From Jiella pelagia (GTDB lineage: Bacteria > Pseudomonadota > Alphaproteobacteria > Rhizobiales > Rhizobiaceae): a stretch of DNA of 64,000 nucleotides. Both the position numbers and the translations under genes were made by a program. The stretch lies in contig NZ_CP114030.1 of assembly GCF_026898155.1 (NCBI RefSeq), positions 1 to 64,000 on the forward strand. Reading direction: 5' to 3'. Positions 17,947-26,502 of this stretch are shown here, one piece after another (positions within the stretch are counted from its first letter, which is position 1; each line of letters begins with the position of its first letter). Below the pieces are notes generated by a model. That model saw only the letters and a program-made list of their open reading frames with translations, was not told the origin of the DNA and did no database searches.

Positions 17947-18329
17947 ACAAGCCTACTCTCCCATCGCTGTTGGCTGCGAACGGCTTGAAGAAGCTCGGCG
18001 AGGACGTGAGCGCCGCCCGGAAACGTCGGCAGTTCACGCAGAGGCGTCTCGCCGAGGGTGCCGGGGTGTCGCTTCCGACGATCAGGCGCCTCGAGAGTGG
18101 CGATCCCGGCGTTTCCCTTGCGACCTTGGCAATGGTCCTCGTGGTCCTCGGCGAGGGACGGCGCCTGGCGCAGCTCCTCGACGCGAGCGCTGACGACGTG
18201 GGGCTGATGCTCGAGCAGCAGGGCTTGCCGAAGCGTGTGAGGTCCCCGCGCAAGAAGGTCGCGTCCAGCGGGTCTTCGAGCGGATCCGTGTCTCCGTCGG
18301 ACGACGATGCCATCGGCGAGGCATTCTGA
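17943..18329 (+). CDS. hipB: HipB-type antitoxin (XRE helix-turn-helix)
   Basis: 128 residues with an HTH_3 domain at about residues 18-72 (RKRRQFTQRRLAEGAGVS then LPTIRRLESGDPG), followed by a basic, serine-rich tail. It is the DNA-binding antitoxin that represses the operon and neutralises HipA. It ends one base into hipA (TGATG overlap). An eight-codon minicistron with its own Shine-Dalgarno precedes it; starts at 17931 or 17943 are both possible. Confidence 0.85.
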   Translation: MNKPTLPSLLAANGLKKLGEDVSAARKRRQFTQRRLAEGAGVSLPTIRRLESGDPGVSLATLAMVLVVLGEGRRLAQLLDASADDVGLMLEQQGLPKRVRSPRKKVASSGSSSGSVSPSDDDAIGEAF

Positions 18330-19642
18330 TGGCGAGGACACTCAAGGTCTGCATCGGAGACCGCGGGCTGACGGTCGGCACCCTGAGCTTCGACGCGCAG
18401 GGAAACCGGGAGTTCAGCAGCTTCCAGTACGACGACGAATGGATCGAGAGCCCGCGCGGGTTCGCCATCGTCCCGTCGATGCCGCTCGACCGCAACAGGC
18501 GCTTCTTCCGAAAGGAGGGAAACCACGTTTCCCCGCTTCCGCTCGCCCTGGTGGACACGACGCCCGACTCCTGGGGACGCAACATCATCCGGCGCGACGC
18601 CCGGGAGAACCGTGAGGACACGCGTCCCCTCCACGAGTTCGACTACCTCCTTGCGGTCGACGACTTCAGCCGGATGGGAGCCCTGCGGTTCCGCGAGGAA
18701 GCGGACGGGTCAAATTTTTTGGCGTCCCACCCGTCGGGGCGGCACGAAATCCCGCCGCTCCTCGAACTCGGCCAGCTCGGCCAGTCCATCGAGAGCCTCG
18801 AGAAGCAGGATCCCCAGACCGCCGCGGGATTGAAACGCCTTCGCCAGATCGGCAGCGCCCTCGGCGGTGCGCGACCCAAATGCTCCGTCATAGACGCGGA
18901 CGGGTCTCTGCTGATCGCCAAGTTCACGTCGGTCCACGACACGTATCCGGTCGAGAAGGCCGAGGTCCTGACGCTCAACCTCGCGCGACTGACCGGGCTG
19001 AACGCGCCGCCCGCGCGCCTCGACACGAGCGGCGACCTCCCCGTCGCGCTCATCCGGCGGTTCGATCGACAGGGAGCGGGCCGCGTTCCGTACATCTCGG
19101 CGCAGACGATGCTGGACGCGCCTGACGCCACATCCGGCACCTACACGCAGCTCGCGGAGGCGATCCGCCAGCATTCCGACGATCCCGCGCGGGACCTCGC
19201 CGAACTCTTCGGCCGGATCGGGTTCACGATCCTCGTCTCGAACGTCGACGACCACCTGAAGAACCACGGCTTCCTGTACGACGGCAGGGGCCGCTGGCGC
19301 CTGTCCCACATGTTCGACGTCAATCCCGCTCCCGAGCGCCATCGCGAGCTGAAGACCGCCATCTCGGAGATCTCCGGTCCCGACGCCAGCATCGAGGCGC
19401 TTGTCTGGCATGCCGCGTTCTTCGACCTTTCCGAAGACGATGCGGCGGCGGTCCTCGGGTCGATGGCGGAGACCGTATCCCAAAGTTGGGAAGGCCTGGC
19501 CCGCGAGTTCGGCATGGACCGCGAGGACATCCGAACGTATCGGGCGGCGTTCGAGCACGAAGAGATGGACAAGGCCGTTTCCCTCAAGTCGACGCAGGTG
19601 CCGAGGAACGTCCCGCCGCCGGCGGGAGCGCTCACGCCGTGA
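18329..19642 (+). CDS. hipA: HipA-type serine/threonine kinase toxin
   Basis: 437 residues with the HipA N-terminal domain (residues about 5-110, VGTLSFDAQGNREFSSFQYD) and the HipA_C kinase fold. The catalytic region shows NVDDHLKNHGFLYDGRGRW (D..H.KN loop) and the metal-binding MFDVNPAPE. Upstream, PKCSVIDADGSLLIAKFTS is the ATP-binding strand with its lysine. HipA toxins phosphorylate aminoacyl-tRNA synthetases and induce growth arrest; the exact target here is unknown. The pair is followed by the metal-efflux operon in the same direction and has the same very GC-rich codon usage, so both may have arrived together. Confidence 0.88.
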   Translation: MARTLKVCIGDRGLTVGTLSFDAQGNREFSSFQYDDEWIESPRGFAIVPSMPLDRNRRFFRKEGNHVSPLPLALVDTTPDSWGRNIIRRDARENREDTRPLHEFDYLLAVDDFSRMGALRFREEADGSNFLASHPSGRHEIPPLLELGQLGQSIESLEKQDPQTAAGLKRLRQIGSALGGARPKCSVIDADGSLLIAKFTSVHDTYPVEKAEVLTLNLARLTGLNAPPARLDTSGDLPVALIRRFDRQGAGRVPYISAQTMLDAPDATSGTYTQLAEAIRQHSDDPARDLAELFGRIGFTILVSNVDDHLKNHGFLYDGRGRWRLSHMFDVNPAPERHRELKTAISEISGPDASIEALVWHAAFFDLSEDDAAAVLGSMAETVSQSWEGLAREFGMDREDIRTYRAAFEHEEMDKAVSLKSTQVPRNVPPPAGALTP

Positions 19643-19740
19643 GCCGGAGCCTGCGGCACATGAACCCGGCAGGACGCCAACGGGCGAGTTGCCGCTCGTG
19701 CGCACTGTTCCCGCGCCGCGTCATGTGGCAGTCTGGAGAG

Positions 19741-20127
19741 ATGAACCGTCCGCCCGTCCTGCGATGCCTCGTCGCCATGATCCTGCTGGCACTGCTCGCC
19801 GTGCCGTTCGGCGGGACGATGGCCATGGGCGGCAGCGTTCCGGATGCCGGGCAGATGGCCGGCATGTCCATGACCGGAACGTCCACGGACTCCTCCAGCG
19901 GCGACATGGACTGTTGTCCACCGGAAAAGCCGGACCTGTCCAGCACGTGCGACAAGTCGGCGTGCCCGACGATGGCTACCTGCATGCAGCAGTGCGTTCC
20001 CGCATCGGCAGCGGCTGAACTCCGCGTCATCTCGGACCTCATCCGCCAGGATGAGGGAATGCCGGACCTCGACGACCTCCTCGCCTCGCTCGGGCACGAA
20101 CCGCCTCCGCGACCTCCCAAGACCTGA
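19741..20127 (+). CDS. Small secreted Cys/Met-rich protein upstream of the efflux operon
   Basis: From the ATG at 19741 the protein is 128 residues. A signal peptide (residues 1-about 28: CLVAMILLALLAVPFG) is followed by a short region rich in Met (MAGMSMTG), then DMDCCPPEKPD, CDKSACPTMATCMQQC and an acidic tail. The four-cysteine cluster and methionines suggest periplasmic metal binding, and its place before a CusBA-type operon supports a metal-related role. I do not recognise a named family. Confidence 0.6.
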   Translation: MNRPPVLRCLVAMILLALLAVPFGGTMAMGGSVPDAGQMAGMSMTGTSTDSSSGDMDCCPPEKPDLSSTCDKSACPTMATCMQQCVPASAAAELRVISDLIRQDEGMPDLDDLLASLGHEPPPRPPKT

Positions 20128-20252
20128 TCGACCCAGCCGACGCCGTGGCGTCGTTTGAACGGTGCGGAGCCTTCCGCGCCGATGCTGACGTTTGACACAT
20201 GACCCACCTCCCGCAGGCGAAGCCGCGCACGGGTCGATCAGGATCGAAGACC

Positions 20253-20657
20253 ATGAAGAAGATAAACATGCGCGTCGCCGCGGCGGCGATCGCAACCCTC
20301 GTGTCGTTCGGGCTCGGGGCGTCCGCGCTCGCGGCGATGACGGACTACGAGTTCCAGCTCGTCGAGACCAAGGTGAAGTCCGGGAAGGACGCCGTCGTCG
20401 CCGTCCGGCTCGTTGACAAGCGCACGGGCAAAACCGTCCCCGACGCCGTCGTCTTCGAGACGCGTGCCGACATGGCGCCCGACGGCATGGAGACGATGAC
20501 GACGCCCATCGAGGCGGTTCCTTCGGACGAACCCGGCGTCTACCGCTTCAAGGTCGCCCTAGTTATGGAAGGCGGCTGGCGGATCTCGCTCGGGGCCAAG
20601 ATCCAGGGCGAGGAAGGCACATTGAAGAACGAGGTCGTCCTCCAGGCGACCGAGTGA
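20253..20657 (+). CDS. FixH/YtkA-like periplasmic protein
   Basis: 134 residues from ATG 20253: a signal peptide (VAAAAIATLVSFGLGASALA) then one Ig-like domain typical of YtkA/FixH proteins (YEFQLVETKVKSGKDAVVAV, then PVEP-like spacing to GVYRFKVALVMEGGWRISLG). The G-x-W near the end is conserved in the family. These proteins are often encoded with copper or RND efflux systems and are presumed copper-related. The next gene starts on the last base of its stop (TGATG), so translation is coupled. Confidence 0.7.
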   Translation: MKKINMRVAAAAIATLVSFGLGASALAAMTDYEFQLVETKVKSGKDAVVAVRLVDKRTGKTVPDAVVFETRADMAPDGMETMTTPIEAVPSDEPGVYRFKVALVMEGGWRISLGAKIQGEEGTLKNEVVLQATE

Positions 20658-22147
20658 TGCGGACGGTCCTTGGCGGCCTCACCCTCGTCGCCGTCGTGGC
20701 GGCGGGGGCGGGAGGCTATTGGGCGGGGCAGGCCGGAGTGACGGTTGCCCGGCTCGAGGAGATGCTCGGATCGCCCGGCGCCGCGCCCGTTCGTCTCGAG
20801 CGGGCGATCGTAGGGGAGATGCCGGTAGGCCCGAAGGCCGCCCCCACCTCCTTGCCCATCCTCTACTGGCGCGACCCCGACGGGACACCGAGCTATTCCG
20901 CTAAGCCGAAGACAACCGACGACGGGCGGGAGTTCGTTCCCGTCCACGAGGACGGGGCGGGTCCGGCGTCGGCGGCGGTCGCGGCGGCACCGACGCCTGC
21001 CATGGTGGACGGCGCGACCGGGGACAGGAAGGTCCGCTACTACCGGAACCCGATGGGCCTGCCCGACACCTCGCCGGTGCCGAAGAGGGACTCGATGGGG
21101 ATGGACTACATCCCGGTCTACGAGGGGCCGGAAGAGGAGGAGGGCGTCGTCACGATCTCCCCGGGGCGGCTACAGAGGACGGGTTTCCGTTCGGAGCAGG
21201 TGTCCCGGCAGGTCGTCGGCCGCCCGTTGCGGGTGCCCGGCGTGGTGAAGCTCGACGAGCGCATGGTGTCCGTCGTCGCGACGCGTGCCGACGCCTTCGT
21301 CGAGGAGGTCGCCGACGTCACCACGGGATCGGCCGTCAGCAAGGGGCAGCCGCTTGTTCGGCTCTATTCCCCCGAAATGGCGGCCGCCGGCGCGCAGTAC
21401 GTCATTGAGCTGAAGAGCGGCGGCGCGGCGAGATCGGGCGGAGCCGGCCTGAAGCTCCGCAACCTCGGCGTTCCCGAGGAAGCCATCACCGAGATGGAGC
21501 GGACGGGCAAGGTGCCGCAGTCCATGACCTGGACGGCGCCGCGTGACGGGCTCGTCCTGGAGCGTGCCGCCGTCGACGGCATGATGACGGAGGCGGGAGA
21601 TGTCCTATTCCGCCTCGCCGACGTCTCGCGGGTCTGGGTCGTCGCGGACGTGCCGGAACGCGAGGTCGGTTCGGTCCGGCTCGGCAGCACCGTGACAGCG
21701 GCGTTTCGGGGGTTGCCCGGCCGGACGTTCGACGGCCGCGTCGACCTCGTTTACCCGCAGGTCTCGCCCGAGACACGGACAGTGAAGATGCGCATCGAGG
21801 TCACCAACCCCGACGGACTCCTGCTGCCGGACATGTATGCCGACGTCGGCATCGACACCGGGACGGGCGAGGCCGTAGTCGCGGTCCCGAACGACGCCGT
21901 CCTTGACACGGGGTCGCGGCAGGTCGTCATTCTCGATCGCGGCGGAGGCCGCTTCGAGCCGCGGCCCGTGGAGGTGGGTGTCCGGGGGACGGACATGACC
22001 GCGATCGCGAAGGGCGTGGAGGAGGGCGACCGCGTCGTCGTCGGCGCGAACTTTTTGATCGACGCCGAGAGCAACATCAAGGCGGCCCTGTCCGCCCTCG
22101 ATCACAAGATGCCCGAGCAGGCTCCGATGGCCGAGGCACGGCCGTGA
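20657..22147 (+). CDS. cusB: RND efflux periplasmic adaptor, CusB-like, with two heavy-metal-binding domains
   Basis: 496 residues. An N-terminal membrane anchor (LGGLTLVAVVAAGAGGYWAG) is followed by two tandem heavy-metal-binding (YHS-like) domains, around residues 72-105 (LYWRDPDGTPSYSAKP) and 125-160 (RYYRNPMGLPDTSP; DSMGMDYIPVYEG). The membrane-fusion protein core then follows: barrel-sandwich, alpha-hairpin and beta-barrel domains (GVVKLDERMVSVVATRADAF; AFRGLPGRTFDGRVDLVYPQ). It links the inner-membrane pump CusA to an outer-membrane channel and delivers metal to it. No TolC/CusC-like gene is present in the window. The cusA start overlaps its stop (GTGA). The symbol is by family, not by tested specificity. 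Confidence 0.85.
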   Translation: MRTVLGGLTLVAVVAAGAGGYWAGQAGVTVARLEEMLGSPGAAPVRLERAIVGEMPVGPKAAPTSLPILYWRDPDGTPSYSAKPKTTDDGREFVPVHEDGAGPASAAVAAAPTPAMVDGATGDRKVRYYRNPMGLPDTSPVPKRDSMGMDYIPVYEGPEEEEGVVTISPGRLQRTGFRSEQVSRQVVGRPLRVPGVVKLDERMVSVVATRADAFVEEVADVTTGSAVSKGQPLVRLYSPEMAAAGAQYVIELKSGGAARSGGAGLKLRNLGVPEEAITEMERTGKVPQSMTWTAPRDGLVLERAAVDGMMTEAGDVLFRLADVSRVWVVADVPEREVGSVRLGSTVTAAFRGLPGRTFDGRVDLVYPQVSPETRTVKMRIEVTNPDGLLLPDMYADVGIDTGTGEAVVAVPNDAVLDTGSRQVVILDRGGGRFEPRPVEVGVRGTDMTAIAKGVEEGDRVVVGANFLIDAESNIKAALSALDHKMPEQAPMAEARP

Positions 22148-25100
22148 TCGCCCGCATGATCGCATGGTCGACGAGGAATCTAGTCCTAGTCCTCGTCGGC
22201 ACGCTCTTTGCCGTCGCGGGCGGCCTCTACGCCCTGAAGACGCTGCCGCTCGATGCGATCCCCGACCTCTCCGACATCCAGGTGATCGTCTACACCGAGT
22301 TTCCCGGCCAAGCGCCGCAGGTCGTCGAGGACCAGGTCACTTATCCGCTGACGACCGCGATGCTGACGGTGCCCAGGTCCAAGGTCGTGCGCGGCTTCTC
22401 CTTCTTCGGCGTGTCCTTCGTCTACGTCGTGTTCGAGGACGGCACCGATCCCTACTTCGCCCGAAGCCGCGTCCTCGAGTTCCTGAACGCGGCGGGGCGT
22501 CGCCTTCCTGCCGGCGTGACCCCGACCCTCGGGCCGGATGCGACGGGCGTCGGCTGGGTCTACCAGTATGCCCTGGTCGCCAAGGACAAGACGCTCGCCG
22601 AGCTTCGGTCCATGCAGGACTGGGTCGTGCGCTTCGCCGCCTCGGACGCGGACGGCGTCGCCGAGGTCGCGAGCGTCGGCGGCTTCGTGAAGCAGTACGC
22701 GATCGTGGTCGATCCCAACCGCATGCGGGCGCAGGGCGTCAGCCTGGATATGATCCGGCAGGCCGTCGCGGCCAGCAACATGAACGTCGGCGGCCGGACG
22801 ATAGAGATGGCCGAGACAGAGTTCATGATCCGCGGCCGAGGCTACCTCAAAGGCGTGAAGGACCTCGAGGACGTCGTCCTCATGAGTTCCGGCGGCGTGC
22901 CGCTGCGGCTCGGCGACGTCGCCCGGGTCGAGACCACGCCCGACGAGCGCCGGGGCATCACGGAGCTGAACGGGGACGGCGAGGTCGCGAGCGGCATCGT
23001 CATGCAACGCTACGGGGCCAACGCCCTCGACGTGATCGGCGACGTGAAGGCGAAGCTCGCGGCCATCCTGCCGAGCCTTCCGGCTGGAACCGAGATCCTG
23101 CCCGTCTACGACCGCTCGCAGCTCATCGAGCGGGCCATCGAGACTCTGAAGGGCACGCTCCTCGAGGAGAGCCTCATCGTCGCGCTCGTTTGCGTGGTGT
23201 TCCTCCTCCACCTCAGGAGCGCGCTCGTCGCCATCCTCATGCTGCCCGTCGGGATCCTGATGGCCTTCGGCGCAATGAAGCTGATGGGGCTCGGCTCCAA
23301 CATCATGAGTCTCGGCGGCATCGCCATCGCCGTCGGCGCGATGATCGACGCCGCCATCGTCATGATCGAGAACGCCCACAAGCATCTGGAGCGGGCGTCG
23401 CCCGGCAAGCCGCGGGTGGAGGTCCTGGTTGATGCTGCGAGCGAGGTTGGGCCCGCGCTGTTCTTCAGCCTCCTCGTGATCACGGTCTCTTTCCTGCCGA
23501 TCTTCACGCTGGAATCGCAGGAGGGGCGCCTGTTCGGGCCGCTGGCCTTCACCAAGACCTTCGCCATGGCGGCGGCGGCGATCCTGTCGGTGACCCTGGT
23601 TCCGGCGCTGATGGTCCTCTTCGTGCGCGGGCGCATCGTGCCCGAGCACCGCAATCCCGTGAACCGCTTCTTGATCTGGGTCTATCGCCCAGTCATACGC
23701 GGCGTCCTGCGGGCGAAGACCCTGACCATCCTCCTTGCCGTGGTCGCGCTCGGCGTGACGGTCTGGCCGGCCCGGCAGATCGGGTCCGAGTTCATGCCGA
23801 ACCTCAACGAGGGGACGCTGATGTACATGCCGACGACGCTCCCGGGGCTGTCGGTGACCAAGGCCGCCGAGCTTCTCCAGACGCAGGACCGCATCATCAA
23901 GTCGTTTCCCGAGGTCGCCTCGGTCTACGGCAAGGCCGGCAGGGCGCAGACCGCCACCGATCCCGCCCCGACGGAGATGTTCGAGACGCTGATCAACCTG
24001 AAGCCGGAGGAGGAATGGCGGCCGGGCGTCACAGTCGACAGCCTCAAGGCCGAGATGGACAAGGCCCTCCAGTTCCCCGGCGTTTCGAACGCCTGGACGA
24101 TGCCGATCCGCGCCCGCATCGACATGCTCTCGACGGGCATCCGGACTCCCGTCGGCGTGAAGGTGTTCGGCACGGATCTCACCGAAATGGAAGCGGCGGC
24201 GAGGGACATCGAGCGCGTGCTGAAGGACGTGCCGGGAACGTCCAGCGCCTACGCCGAGCGGGTGGTCGGAGGTTATTTCCTGGACATCGTTCCCGACCGG
24301 CAGGCGCTCGGTCGCTACGGGCTGTCCGTCGGTGCGGTGCAGGAGACGATCGGGATGGCGCTCGGCGCTGAGACGGTGACGACGACCGTGGAGGGACGCG
24401 AGCGGTACGGCGTCGTGATCCGCTATCCGCGGGACCTGCGCTCCGACCCCGACGCCGTCGCGAGGGACGTGCAGATCGCGCTGCCCGGCGGAGGCGCGGT
24501 TCCGCTCGGCGAGGTCGCCAAGGTCGAGCTGACGCGTGGGACGACCTCGATCAGGACCGAGAACGGCCAGCTCGCGATCTACGTCTTCGTCGACATCGCC
24601 GGGCGGGACCTCGGCGGCTACGTCGCGGAGGCGCAGGAGGCGGTGGCCAAGGGAGTGACGTTTCCGCGCGGCACCTATGTCGCCTGGAGCGGGCAATTCG
24701 AGTACCTCCAGCGAGCGGAGGCTAGGCTGAAGGTCGTCGTTCCCGTCACGCTGCTCCTGATCTTCCTCCTGCTCTACCTGAACTTCCGGTCCATGACGGA
24801 GACGCTGATCGTCATGCTATCCCTGCCGTTCGCGGTGGTCGGCGGCGTCTGGTTGATGTGGTGGCTCGGCTTCAACATGTCGGTCGCCGTGGCAGTGGGT
24901 TTCATTGCCCTTTCGGGCGTCGCGGCCGAGACAGGGGTGATCATGCTGATCTACCTCCAGCACGCCGTCGCGGAGGTCCGCGCACGGTGCGAGGCCGAGG
25001 GCAGGGCCTTCGACCGTGAATCCTTGCGGGACGCCATCATGATCGGCGCCGTTGAGCGAGTCAGGCCGAAGATGATGACCGTGGTGGCCATTACCGCGGG

Positions 25101-25320
25101 GCTCCTGCCGATCCTGTGGAGCCATGGTTCAGGCTCGGAGGTGATGCAGAGGATCGCGGTGCCGATGATCGGCGGCATGGCTTCTTCGACCGTCCTGACG
25201 CTCGTCGTCATCCCGGCCGTGTTCGCGCTGGTGAAGGGATGGCGCTTGCCGAAGGCGGGCGGTGCGGTCAGCCGGGACGTCGCGTCGGTCAGACAGGGAT
25301 CCGAAGAGGTGCACGCATGA
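22144..25320 (+). CDS. cusA: Heavy-metal efflux RND pump, CusA/CzcA family
   Basis: A full-length (1058-residue) HME-RND transporter with twelve predicted helices and two large periplasmic loops. It carries the early DAIPDLSDIQVIVYTEFPG segment and the TM4 motif GAMIDAAIVMIENAHKHLER typical of HME pumps. Methionines in the second periplasmic half (PIRARIDMLSTGIRTPVGVK) favour Cu/Ag over divalent specificity, but I cannot decide it from sequence. It starts with GTG inside cusB. The next gene begins in its stop codon (ATGA at 25317) and is cut short by an IS630 remnant. Confidence 0.92.
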   Translation: MIARMIAWSTRNLVLVLVGTLFAVAGGLYALKTLPLDAIPDLSDIQVIVYTEFPGQAPQVVEDQVTYPLTTAMLTVPRSKVVRGFSFFGVSFVYVVFEDGTDPYFARSRVLEFLNAAGRRLPAGVTPTLGPDATGVGWVYQYALVAKDKTLAELRSMQDWVVRFAASDADGVAEVASVGGFVKQYAIVVDPNRMRAQGVSLDMIRQAVAASNMNVGGRTIEMAETEFMIRGRGYLKGVKDLEDVVLMSSGGVPLRLGDVARVETTPDERRGITELNGDGEVASGIVMQRYGANALDVIGDVKAKLAAILPSLPAGTEILPVYDRSQLIERAIETLKGTLLEESLIVALVCVVFLLHLRSALVAILMLPVGILMAFGAMKLMGLGSNIMSLGGIAIAVGAMIDAAIVMIENAHKHLERASPGKPRVEVLVDAASEVGPALFFSLLVITVSFLPIFTLESQEGRLFGPLAFTKTFAMAAAAILSVTLVPALMVLFVRGRIVPEHRNPVNRFLIWVYRPVIRGVLRAKTLTILLAVVALGVTVWPARQIGSEFMPNLNEGTLMYMPTTLPGLSVTKAAELLQTQDRIIKSFPEVASVYGKAGRAQTATDPAPTEMFETLINLKPEEEWRPGVTVDSLKAEMDKALQFPGVSNAWTMPIRARIDMLSTGIRTPVGVKVFGTDLTEMEAAARDIERVLKDVPGTSSAYAERVVGGYFLDIVPDRQALGRYGLSVGAVQETIGMALGAETVTTTVEGRERYGVVIRYPRDLRSDPDAVARDVQIALPGGGAVPLGEVAKVELTRGTTSIRTENGQLAIYVFVDIAGRDLGGYVAEAQEAVAKGVTFPRGTYVAWSGQFEYLQRAEARLKVVVPVTLLLIFLLLYLNFRSMTETLIVMLSLPFAVVGGVWLMWWLGFNMSVAVAVGFIALSGVAAETGVIMLIYLQHAVAEVRARCEAEGRAFDRESLRDAIMIGAVERVRPKMMTVVAITAGLLPILWSHGSGSEVMQRIAVPMIGGMASSTVLTLVVIPAVFALVKGWRLPKAGGAVSRDVASVRQGSEEVHA

Positions 25321-25530
25321 GCGCGATCGATCACGTGGATAATTTCCCAGGCACTACGGCTGCCGAGAGGTCCGCAAACGAGACGTCCGAGGAGTTCCGG
25401 ACGGCGATCGTCAGGCTCCTTGCCTTCGCCGCGGTGTCCGCCATCCAGGTGACACTGGTCCTCGACATCCGCAGGCTCGTCCGTTCGGCCGTCTCCAGCC
25501 GGAGCGAACGCGCCAACCTCGCGCAATTCT
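25317..25530 (+). pseudogene. 3'-truncated gene of the efflux operon
   Basis: Starts with ATG overlapping the cusA stop, so it belonged to the operon. About 60 residues remain: a hydrophilic start (MSAIDHVDNFPGTTAAERS) and a possible membrane stretch (IVRLLAFAAVSAIQVTLVLD). From about 25525 the reading frame runs into the antisense of an IS630 transposase. The original function is unknown. Confidence 0.55.
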
Positions 25531-26385
25531 TCTGCCTTGGGATTGTTGGCGTTGTATTCGGCAAGGAAGCGGTTGATGGCGTTCTGAAGCTCGGCGAGCG
25601 AGCGAAAGACGCCGCGTCTCAGTCGTCTCCGGCTCAGCTTGGCGAAGAAGCCCTCGACCGCGTTGAGCCATGAGGACGAGGTAGGCGTGAAGTGGAAGGT
25701 CCAGCGCGGATGTCGGGCCAACCACTCGCGAACCTTCGGGTGCTTGTGGGCGGCATAATTGTCGACGATAGCGTGGACGGTCTTTCCCGCCGGGACCTGG
25801 CGCTCGAGTTCCTTCAGGAAGCGAATGAACTCCTGATGGCGATGGCGCTGCATGTTCCGACCGATGACGGTCCCGTCGAGAATATTGAGGGCGGCAAACA
25901 GCGTCGTCGTTCCATGCCGCTTGTAGTCATGCGTCATCGTCGCGCCGCGGCCGGTCTTCATGGGTAATCCAGGCTGGGTACGGTCGAGCGCCTGGATCTG
26001 GCTCTTCTCGTCGACGCTGAGAACCACGGCGTGTGCCGGCGGGTCGACATAGAGCCCGACGACGTCGCGAAGCTTCTCGACGAAGGCCGGATCGTTGGAG
26101 AGCTTGAAGGTCCGCCATCTGTGCGGCGCAAGGCCGTGCGCCTTCCAGATTGTCTGAATGGTCGAGACCGCCAACCCCGACCGTCTTGGCCATCGCTTGC
26201 GCCGTCCAATGCGTCGCTTCGTGCGGCGGGGCCTCGTGGGTCAGGCGAACGACTTCCTTCACCGTTTCATCGGGAACCGGCGGCGTGCCGGACGGACGGG
26301 TCTTGTCGCGCAACAGCCCCTCGACGCCTTCGCCCATAAAACGCTCCTGCCAGCGCCAGACCGTCGTCTTCGACTTGCCGGGTGG
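25525..26385 (-). pseudogene. IS630-family transposase, truncated at both ends and frameshifted
   Basis: Minus-strand translation gives TTVWRWQERFMGEGVEGLLR (N-terminal HTH region) and, after an extra base near 26168, VSTIQTIWKAHGLAPHRWRT, VVLSVDEKSQIQALDRTQPG and HAIVDNYAAHKHPKVREWLA. It lacks the first about 25 residues and the C-terminal end after FLAEYNAN. A different IS630 lineage from the copy at 842-2001. Its left boundary cuts the gene that follows cusA, and its right boundary meets the parS-like palindromes. Confidence 0.8.
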
Positions 26386-26419
26386 CAGCTGCCACCAGCT
26401 AAAAAGTGGCAGCTGCCAC
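26381..26419. promoter_or_regulatory. Two parS-like palindromes downstream of repB
   Basis: GGTGGCAGCTGCCACC at 26381-26396 and GTGGCAGCTGCCAC at 26406-26419 are perfect palindromes with the same core, nine bases apart. The known repABC centromere consensus is GTTNNNNGCNNNNAAC; the first palindrome fits it except at the second and fifteenth positions. They lie about 85 bases beyond the repB stop, next to the IS630 scar. A partition-site role is inferred from similarity and position. Confidence 0.5.
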
Positions 26420-26502
26420 CTTTTCACGAACTAGCGGCCGACGTGTCCAAAGAGCGCCATGCTTCCGAACGGACCCACAAAGAACGCTAACTCTTTTCTC
26501 GC

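Noticed and set aside
22186..24696. 836-residue open frame antisense to cusA
   Set aside because: It is the complement of a high-GC gene in a frame that lacks stops; its translation is Arg/His/Asp-rich and matches no family, while cusA is unmistakable.
24951..26174. 407-residue frame on the minus strand
   Set aside because: Only the first part is IS630 transposase; the rest is the antisense of cusA read through after the element was truncated.
26140..26180. Frame break in the IS630 remnant as another GAGCTC case
   Set aside because: The extra base lies in a GGCGGTCTC context that does not resolve to GAGCTC, and the element is decayed anyway.
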